From positions 1 to 9,986 of the forward strand of contig MEZG01000016.1 of the NCBI GenBank assembly GCA_001775965.1: a stretch of 9,986 nt of DNA. The letters run 5' to 3'. This stretch comes from Candidatus Bathyarchaeota archaeon RBG_13_60_20 (lineage in GTDB: Archaea; Thermoproteota; Bathyarchaeia; TCS64). Below the pieces are notes generated by a model. That model saw only the letters and a list, made by a program, of their open reading frames with translations. It was not told where the DNA came from and ran no database searches. Numbering within the stretch: position 1 is the stretch's first letter; every line of letters starts with the position of its first letter. Below are positions 5,761-9,986 of this stretch, piece by piece. The position numbers were made by a program, and so were the translations under genes.

Positions 5761-6621
5761 CTAGCTGAAGCCGTGGCACGCCGAGCACGTCACCGGGACG
5801 TAGTGGTCGACCTTATCGACGTGACACGACACACAATTCTCCCTTAGCGTCTCCTCGCTGTGCGGGATGTGGCATGACGTACAGTCCGTGTGGCTGTCAA
5901 CAGTGTGAAGCCCAGACACCTCGGTGTGGCAGGAGGCGCAGTCAGGGAACGGGTCCTCCTCGTGGGGGTTGTGGCAGTTCTTGCATGCGGTGTCCGTGTG
6001 GGCGTCAGCTGGGAACGAGGCCCCCATAGAGTCCTGCTCCTCGTGGCACTGGAGGCACGTCTGGTCAATGGGGATGAGCTCATGATCAGTGGCCGTGAAG
6101 TCGTGGCACGAAACACAGTGCGTGCCCATTAAGACCTCCACCTGAGTTGTCTCAACGTCGTGGCACTGGATGCACGTGTCCTCAGGCGGCTCGAAAACGT
6201 GAAGCCTCTGACCGTGGCAGTCGATGCAGTCGGCCAGGTCTACGCCATCGAAGATGTGGACCTCATGGCCAGCCGTGCCGGCAACCTGGAGCCACTGGGA
6301 ATCGTTGCTAGCGTGGCAGGTCTCGCACAGCGAGTTGTCTATGTTCGTCTCCTTGGTCACCTCGTCAGGGTTCTTGGTCAGCACCTCGACGACGTGGCCA
6401 AGGCTCTCCACCATGTCGGTCTCGTGGCAGCTGTGGCAAGTTAGGTCGTGCATGGCGCTCACCTCCCAAGTCTCGTAGGCGGGGTTCATCAGGTGGCAGG
6501 TGGTACAGAACCGCGGGTTGTTCTGCGTGTAGTCATAAGCGTAGACGGAGGGGATGAGTACGACGAAGAGGGCTATCACTAGTAGGACTTGGTTCCTGCG
6601 TGTCAACTCGGGGAGCTTCAT
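5761..6621 (-). CDS. NapC/NirT-type membrane cytochrome with 12 heme motifs
   Basis: A membrane-anchored multiheme cytochrome, probably a menaquinol dehydrogenase passing electrons outward. From ATG 6621 it has 286 residues: a basic N-terminus, one helix (10-28) and a soluble part. The part after the helix matches NapC/NrfH: CTTCHLM (39-45), with the +2 methionine that ligates heme 1 in NrfH, then S55-x-x-H58 and CHSCH (62-66). CxxCH motifs begin at C39, 62, 99, 132, 150, 169, 189, 213, 228, 247, 263 and 279: twelve in all, against four or five in ordinary NapC/NrfH. The frame is open to ATG 6669, but the extra 16 residues lengthen the N-terminus without adding to the anchor. GGAGG (6635-6639) is 13 nt from ATG 6621, rather far; an ATT at 6625-6627 would be at 7 nt. 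It is convergent with the methyltransferase and downstream of the decaheme gene. Confidence 0.92.
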   Translation of the reverse strand: MKLPELTRRNQVLLVIALFVVLIPSVYAYDYTQNNPRFCTTCHLMNPAYETWEVSAMHDLTCHSCHETDMVESLGHVVEVLTKNPDEVTKETNIDNSLCETCHASNDSQWLQVAGTAGHEVHIFDGVDLADCIDCHGQRLHVFEPPEDTCIQCHDVETTQVEVLMGTHCVSCHDFTATDHELIPIDQTCLQCHEEQDSMGASFPADAHTDTACKNCHNPHEEDPFPDCASCHTEVSGLHTVDSHTDCTSCHIPHSEETLRENCVSCHVDKVDHYVPVTCSACHGFS

Positions 6622-6666
6622 CTGAATCCTTAAGCCTCCTTCCAGTCCATTAATAATCTTTATGAT

Positions 6667-6686
6667 CATATTGTAAAAACAATATG
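6667..6686. promoter_or_regulatory. 20-bp palindrome upstream of the dodecaheme gene
   Basis: CATATTGT-AAAA-ACAATATG is a perfect inverted repeat with 8-bp arms and a 4-nt centre, 45 nt upstream of ATG 6621. A further ATTGT half-site (6690-6694) follows. The layout suits an operator for a dimeric regulator. A related ATTGT-TT-ACAAT site lies at 9404-9415. The region is AT-rich, so chance is possible. Confidence 0.4.
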
Positions 6687-6878
6687 AAAATTGTTAACAT
6701 AGTGTAAAATATCAGGCCGGAATTAGATCGAATTAAAGCTAAAGAAGTCAGCCACCCTAATTTTTGTAATATAGCCAAGCAGCTAGGGCATAGATTGAAC
6801 CCAAAAAAATAAGGAAAAAAAGGGTTATCCTCTTACGCTTATGATTGTGTCAAAAAGAAAGATAGTGGTAGTAAACAC
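6687..6878. other. AT-rich spacer between the two cytochrome genes
   Basis: About 190 bp hold no credible coding frame on either strand. The right part carries the T-rich 3' signal of the decaheme gene (6798-6826). The left part would hold the promoter of the dodecaheme gene. I could not single out one clear TATA box; a TTATTAAT-like stretch at 6649-6656 and a TATTTTAC-like stretch near 6704-6711 (both minus strand) are candidates. Confidence 0.4.
6798..6826 (-). terminator. T-rich terminator of the decaheme gene
   Basis: On the minus strand, 53 bp beyond the stop of the OmcA/MtrC-like gene, two runs of seven T (6815-6821 and 6803-6809) lie between inverted arms AACCC and GGGTT (6822-6826 and 6798-6802). 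Archaeal RNA polymerase stops at oligo-T, so this is a good termination region. It implies that the two cytochrome genes are not simply one transcript. Confidence 0.55.
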
Positions 6879-9191
6879 TTAGTTAAAGAACGCCATGATA
6901 TCGTCGATTACCATATCGAGAGTTGCGAGGACATCGTCCCCTCCCTCTATAAGGTAACCACCCTGCTTAGTATGCTGGTAGAAGGACACGAGTTCACTGG
7001 CTTCGTCTTCGTTTATCAGTGTCGCTCTGTGACACCCACCACAGGCCCTTGAGGCTGGTCCGGTGACGTACACCGGCACCTCGCCGATGTTCCTGTCCCT
7101 GCCTTCAAGTGGTGAGTCGGACGCCGACAACACGCCTGGTAGCGACTTGGACTGATCCGGTACATTGTACGCGCCTTCATAGTGGCAGGACTCGCAGTTG
7201 GTGATCCCATGTGTGGGGTACGGGAACTCGATGTGATGCTCGTAGTGCATGGCTTCCACTGGGTCGGCGAAGTTGATGTCGCCTATATCGAATGCCTGGG
7301 AAGAGTGGATCGCGTGGGCGTAGGAGTCGATGGACCTAGACTGCATCTCCAGGTGGGAACCGCCGCTCTTCGTAATGTGGCACAGTCTGCAAACGACGAT
7401 GTTTCCACCTCTATCGGGCGAATGGTAGTTTGTCGCGAGCGCGTCGTGGCAGTTGTTACATCCATCCGCCACCTTCACGATGGGGCTGTAGAAGTCGTCA
7501 TCGAAGTCGTTGGCACCGAGGTCGAAGGTTCTGGAGGGAGCGTTGAGTGCAAGGATGACCCCATCAGCGTTTTCCAGAGTCGGTATGACAGCAATCTCCG
7601 CTCTCTTAACAGTCTCATTAGTGATCAAGTCAGCCCAACCAGAGAGGTCAGCCGTGACCGTCCAGGAGCCGCCTGCCGCCGACACCGTCGTGAAGCGGGG
7701 GTGCTCCCCGCCTACCTCGTATTCTAGTAGTCTCACATTGTTCGCGTCTCTTTCGTGTGGACCTACGACGTAGTCCTTCGTGTCGTAGCCGTACAACCCC
7801 ACCAGGACGGTTGGCTCGATGTCTGATACATCGATCCCCGCGATGTTAGTGCTTTCGGTGGCGCTGAACTGGATGGTAAGCATATTGTTGGTTATAGATG
7901 CGTCATCGACGGTGACAGTGACCGCCTCGGAGTACCTGACGCCTGAATCAGTGTAGATCATCTCGTCGTAGCCGCTGTGAATGTCCTTGAACTCGCCGAA
8001 GGTGCTTCCTGCGCCGTGGCAGGTTGCACAGTCCACGGTGTCAAGGTCCATCGTGCCGTGAATTTCCTGTGGCAGTATTGTTTTCAATGCGAGCCCGGCA
8101 GTCCCGTATTCCTCGGAGCCGGTCACGGGGTGGCAGCTCTTACAGGCCTCCGCCTTGAAATTAGCAGCCGACAACACGACGTCGAGTTTGCCCTCGTGGC
8201 ACGTCACACAGCTTGATATGGACTGAGGGTAGGGGAACTCCATGGCGTGCGACATGTGCACGTCGTTCATGACTGACATCGTGTACGCGTACTGTTCCTC
8301 CTGCTCAGGAGTAAGCTCCGTGGTGCCTGCAAGGTACGCTGCGGCCAGCACCGGGTCATCAACTAGAAGCTGCCACTCGTAGTGGCCGCCCTCAGCGTTA
8401 TCCAGGTGGCAGGCCTTGCAGGTGTAGAAGTCGGTCGAGGCGTCGTTGTTGACTTGGCCGTAGATGTAGGCGTGCTTGAGGTAGGGGTCCGTGTGGCATT
8501 TCTCGCAGCTTGCGACGTTGGCGGCCGAGACGTAGTCAACGCCGGCCCCTGTCTCAGCTAGGGCCGCGAACGGGTACTTGTTTTGGTCGAGGCGAGTCCC
8601 GGGTATTCTGCCGACGGTCTCATCTCTGCCGTAAACCACTATTAGTCCGTTCACGTTTCCTAAGTTGGTCGCGTAAGCGGGGTTTGTACTCGTCAGTGTG
8701 CTCGTTATTCCTCCGGCGCCATTATAGGTTAGGGTTCCTTTTATTGACAGTCTGGCGGCAGCCGGCTCGAACTGGAATTCCGTGCCTGTGTACGGTGCAA
8801 AGTAGATGTTCAGCGAGTCTGCGTCTCTGGCGTCAAAAGGCTCACCATCCTTGGTCATTTTGAAGGTTACTACGTGTGTGTTTGGGGAGGTGAATTGGTA
8901 GGCTAAGTCTGTGATGGCTATTACACCATCCTGATACAGCTCATCGTAGGAAGCCTGGTGTACTGCACCAGCCTCCTTATGGCAAGTAGCACAGGACTCT
9001 GGTTCAGCAGCGAGTGTGGCCGCGGGTCCCTGTGGTCCAGCGGGTCCTGCTGGACCAGCTGGACCCGTGGGCCCTGCTAGGCCCGTAGGGCCTTCGGGGC
9101 CCGGTGTTTTGTAATATGACAATCCGATGGCGATTGTTGCGAGGATGATTGCTATGAAAGCCAAGTACATTGATTGCTTTTCGTTGATCAT
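6879..9191 (-). CDS. OmcA/MtrC-like decaheme cytochrome with collagen-like stalk
   Basis: Probably a surface cytochrome for extracellular electron transfer. From ATG 9191 it has 770 residues: a helix (8-25) that can act as signal anchor, nine G-X-Y triplets (31-57), then the decaheme part. CxxCH motifs begin at C67, 229, 258, 328, 350, 388, 578, 601, 666 and 717. Between them are two beta-rich stretches without cysteine (about 85-220 and 420-570), the alternating beta/heme plan of OmcA/MtrC. The heme blocks share a motif: MEFPYP before CVTCHEG (317-334) and IEFPYP before CESCHYEG (654-673). The GTG at 9212 would extend the frame by seven residues but lies between the TATA box (9221-9228) and the expected transcript start, so ATG 9191 is preferred, nearly leaderless. 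Third positions look less GC-rich than in the ccm genes. Family placement is from architecture; distant multiheme relatives are possible. Confidence 0.9.
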   Translation of the reverse strand: MINEKQSMYLAFIAIILATIAIGLSYYKTPGPEGPTGLAGPTGPAGPAGPAGPQGPAATLAAEPESCATCHKEAGAVHQASYDELYQDGVIAITDLAYQFTSPNTHVVTFKMTKDGEPFDARDADSLNIYFAPYTGTEFQFEPAAARLSIKGTLTYNGAGGITSTLTSTNPAYATNLGNVNGLIVVYGRDETVGRIPGTRLDQNKYPFAALAETGAGVDYVSAANVASCEKCHTDPYLKHAYIYGQVNNDASTDFYTCKACHLDNAEGGHYEWQLLVDDPVLAAAYLAGTTELTPEQEEQYAYTMSVMNDVHMSHAMEFPYPQSISSCVTCHEGKLDVVLSAANFKAEACKSCHPVTGSEEYGTAGLALKTILPQEIHGTMDLDTVDCATCHGAGSTFGEFKDIHSGYDEMIYTDSGVRYSEAVTVTVDDASITNNMLTIQFSATESTNIAGIDVSDIEPTVLVGLYGYDTKDYVVGPHERDANNVRLLEYEVGGEHPRFTTVSAAGGSWTVTADLSGWADLITNETVKRAEIAVIPTLENADGVILALNAPSRTFDLGANDFDDDFYSPIVKVADGCNNCHDALATNYHSPDRGGNIVVCRLCHITKSGGSHLEMQSRSIDSYAHAIHSSQAFDIGDINFADPVEAMHYEHHIEFPYPTHGITNCESCHYEGAYNVPDQSKSLPGVLSASDSPLEGRDRNIGEVPVYVTGPASRACGGCHRATLINEDEASELVSFYQHTKQGGYLIEGGDDVLATLDMVIDDIMAFFN
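9021..9101 (-). repeat. Nine collagen-like G-X-Y codon triplets
   Basis: Residues 31-57 of the decaheme protein are GPE GPT GLA GPT GPA GPA GPA GPQ GPA. At the DNA level this gives 9-bp units rich in GGNCCN with local palindromes such as GGACCAGCTGGACC. Such tracts can change in unit number by slippage. Confidence 0.9.
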
Positions 9192-9220
9192 TTGTAGTCG
9201 AATTAACGACACGTTTTAAT

Positions 9221-9228
9221 TATATAAA
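9221..9228 (-). promoter_or_regulatory. TATA box of the decaheme cytochrome
   Basis: TTTATATA on the minus strand is centred about 33 nt before ATG 9191. A start 25-27 nt downstream of the box falls near 9198, giving a leader of only a few bases. This rules against GTG 9212 as start codon. Confidence 0.6.
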
Positions 9229-9299
9229 ATTTTCATTTTGCTTTATATATTGTATATAGCATGAGAATATGATAAAAAAAGCATTTAAATTTATTCATA

Positions 9300-9419
9300 A
9301 TGGAAGATTCAACCCCCTTTAAGTATCTACTTGTCGATGGGTTTTCGGGTTTTACGTACTCGGTCCATGACGCCAGTAATATTTTCATGCACGAACATCA
9401 ATTATTGTTTACAATTTGA
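9300..9419 (+). CDS. Possible 39-residue ORF of unknown function
   Basis: ATG 9300 to TGA 9417-9419 encodes a 39-residue peptide starting MEDSTPFKYLLVDGFSGFTY. I recognise no family in it. In its favour: it nearly coincides with the one GC-richer patch in an otherwise AT-rich gap. A TTTATATA box at 9242-9249 would put a start near 9272, about 28 nt ahead. Against it: no Shine-Dalgarno is visible, no helix or motif stands out, and the last codons run into AT-rich DNA. A structured or regulatory RNA could equally explain the patch. Confidence 0.2.
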   Translation: MEDSTPFKYLLVDGFSGFTYSVHDASNIFMHEHQLLFTI

Positions 9420-9420
9420 T
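9397..9420. promoter_or_regulatory. Inverted repeat in the divergent region
   Basis: ATCAA-tt-ATTGT-TT-ACAAT-TTGAT: two pairs of 5-bp arms around a TT centre, with a 2-nt bulge on the left side. The ATTGT/ACAAT core is the same as in the palindrome at 6667-6686 ahead of the dodecaheme gene. It is a possible operator about 90 nt before the c554-like TATA box. Confidence 0.3.
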
Positions 9421-9508
9421 AAAATATACATTAATACTTAAACATTATATAAAATAAATGAAGAAAATATTTATATTATGAAAATCGATCTAGATTAGAC
9501 TCGTGTGG

Positions 9509-9516
9509 TATAAATA
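9509..9516 (+). promoter_or_regulatory. TATA box of the c554-like cytochrome
   Basis: TATAAATA is centred about 24 nt before ATG 9537, so transcription should start at or within a base or two of the ATG, giving a leaderless mRNA. This supports ATG 9537 over the internal ATG at 9609. Confidence 0.6.
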
Positions 9517-9536
9517 TTTTGAAATACTATAATCTT

Positions 9537-9986
9537 ATGAGCTTCAAATTGAAGAAAACAGGGTTGTCCCAATATTGTGAGAACATCAAGCTCCAAAAAA
9601 TACTATTAATGTTGACCTTCGCCGTCTTCACAGCTATTGCGCTGGGAAGCGGAATCGCTCAAGCACAACCCAGCGATTCTGAGTATAAAGGGGCCGCGTA
9701 TTGTGTTGAATGCCACCCTAGTGAAATGGAGGAATGGGCGGGAACACCTCACACACAGGCCACCTCCAACGTTGAGTTTCAGTCGGAGTGGAAGGCTTTG
9801 GGGTCCCCCGCTTCGTGCCTCAGCTGCCATACGACGGGCTTCGACGAAAACACAGGGGTGTACCATTCACCCGGTGTAGGGTGTGAGGCGTGCCACGGGC
9901 CTGGCGATACCATGAGGCGCGACACGTCCGTGGAGCTGTGCGCCAGCTGCCACTCGGGCCCTTACCCCACCTACGAGGAGTGGCTG
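9537..9986 (+). CDS. Secreted multiheme cytochrome, c554-like, N-terminal part
   Basis: An open frame from ATG 9537 runs off the right edge after 150 codons. The first 18 residues are charged. Then comes a hydrophobic segment (19-41) with a signal-peptidase-like AQAQ at 41-44, so the mature protein should be exported, or anchored if uncleaved. Four CxxCH motifs begin at C56 (CVECH), C94 (CLSCH), C116 (CEACH) and C135 (CASCH). YKGAAYCVECHPSEMEEW, the later SCLSCHTTGF and GVGCEACHGPG are the spacing and wording of cytochrome c554/c-prime type multiheme domains, which occur in many respiratory complexes. The total number of hemes and the partner are unknown because the 3' part is missing. It faces away from the decaheme gene across the AT-rich region. 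A strong leaderless promoter fixes the start. Confidence 0.85.
   Translation, partial: MSFKLKKTGLSQYCENIKLQKILLMLTFAVFTAIALGSGIAQAQPSDSEYKGAAYCVECHPSEMEEWAGTPHTQATSNVEFQSEWKALGSPASCLSCHTTGFDENTGVYHSPGVGCEACHGPGDTMRRDTSVELCASCHSGPYPTYEEWL

Larger units (their letters stand above)
9192..9536. other. AT-rich divergent intergenic region
   Basis: About 345 bp separate the decaheme gene (-) from the c554-like gene (+). The two ends are very AT-rich and carry the TATA boxes of both genes (9221-9228 minus, 9509-9516 plus). The middle (about 9300-9400) is clearly richer in G and C and holds a 39-codon frame at 9300-9419 with weak support. An inverted repeat with an ATTGT-TT-ACAAT core lies at 9397-9420. 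More TATA-like strings occur (9241-9250, 9284-9291, 9440-9450), so extra promoters are possible. No tRNA or mobile element was seen. Confidence 0.5.

Noticed and set aside
5890..6478. Plus-strand frames opposite the dodecaheme gene
   Set aside because: Repeated GTGGCA strings from antisense CxxCH codons keep these frames open; the products are Val-rich with no motif.
6622..6669. ATG 6669 as start of the dodecaheme gene
   Set aside because: The added 16 residues only lengthen the cytoplasmic side, and the codons run through the GGAGG that serves the shorter form. It is not excluded, because the Shine-Dalgarno spacing to ATG 6621 is long.
9213..9536. CRISPR array, origin of replication or insertion-sequence end in the AT-rich gap
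   Set aside because: No regularly spaced repeats, no terminal inverted repeats with target duplication, and no origin recognition box could be made out; TATA boxes explain the AT richness.
9606..9866. Open frame on the minus strand opposite the c554-like gene
   Set aside because: It is antisense to a frame with four CxxCH motifs and a signal peptide, and has no promoter or family resemblance.

Overview
The window looks archaeal. Coding DNA is GC-rich with heavy use of AGG arginine codons, and the gaps are very AT-rich. Several genes have a TATA-like box at a distance that makes the mRNA leaderless or nearly so (ccmC, the OmcA/MtrC-like gene, the c554-like gene). ccmF has a GTGATC-type Shine-Dalgarno. 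CcmE carries the CxxxY heme-binding motif known from archaea and some sulfate reducers instead of bacterial HxxxY. I cannot name the lineage. The theme is c-type cytochrome production and probably electron export to the cell surface.

Layout. Positions 2-151 (+) are the C-terminal end of a membrane protein, possibly a UbiA-type prenyltransferase. From 2810 down to 208 (-) runs a tight cytochrome c maturation operon: ccmC, a 40-residue ccmD-like gene, ccmE, ccmA, ccmB. Two of its junctions are ATGA overlaps. Divergently, from 2889 (+), lie ccmF and then a UbiE/MenG-family methyltransferase (to 5667). Convergent with that is a dodecaheme NapC/NirT-type membrane cytochrome (5761-6621, -). Next is a decaheme OmcA/MtrC-like cytochrome with a membrane anchor and a collagen-like G-X-Y stalk (6879-9191, -). 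An AT-rich divergent promoter region (9192-9536) follows. Last is the 5' part of a secreted cytochrome c554-like multiheme protein (9537 to the window end, +).

How the parts fit (inference). CcmABCDEF would attach heme to the CxxCH motifs of the neighbouring cytochromes: 12 + 10 + at least 4 in about 4.2 kb. The methyltransferase, and perhaps the fragment at the left edge, would make methylated menaquinone. The NapC-type protein would oxidise menaquinol and pass electrons through its extra hemes to the stalked decaheme protein outside the membrane. This would be a monoderm counterpart of the bacterial Mtr conduit without an outer-membrane porin. CcmG and CcmH are not in this window; known CxxxY-type Ccm systems often lack them.

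Start sites needed care. Four long open frames begin upstream of the likely true start. CcmE has the opposite problem: its N-terminal anchor is encoded in frame but has no ATG, GTG or TTG in front of it. No tRNA, rRNA, CRISPR array, insertion sequence or attachment site was seen.
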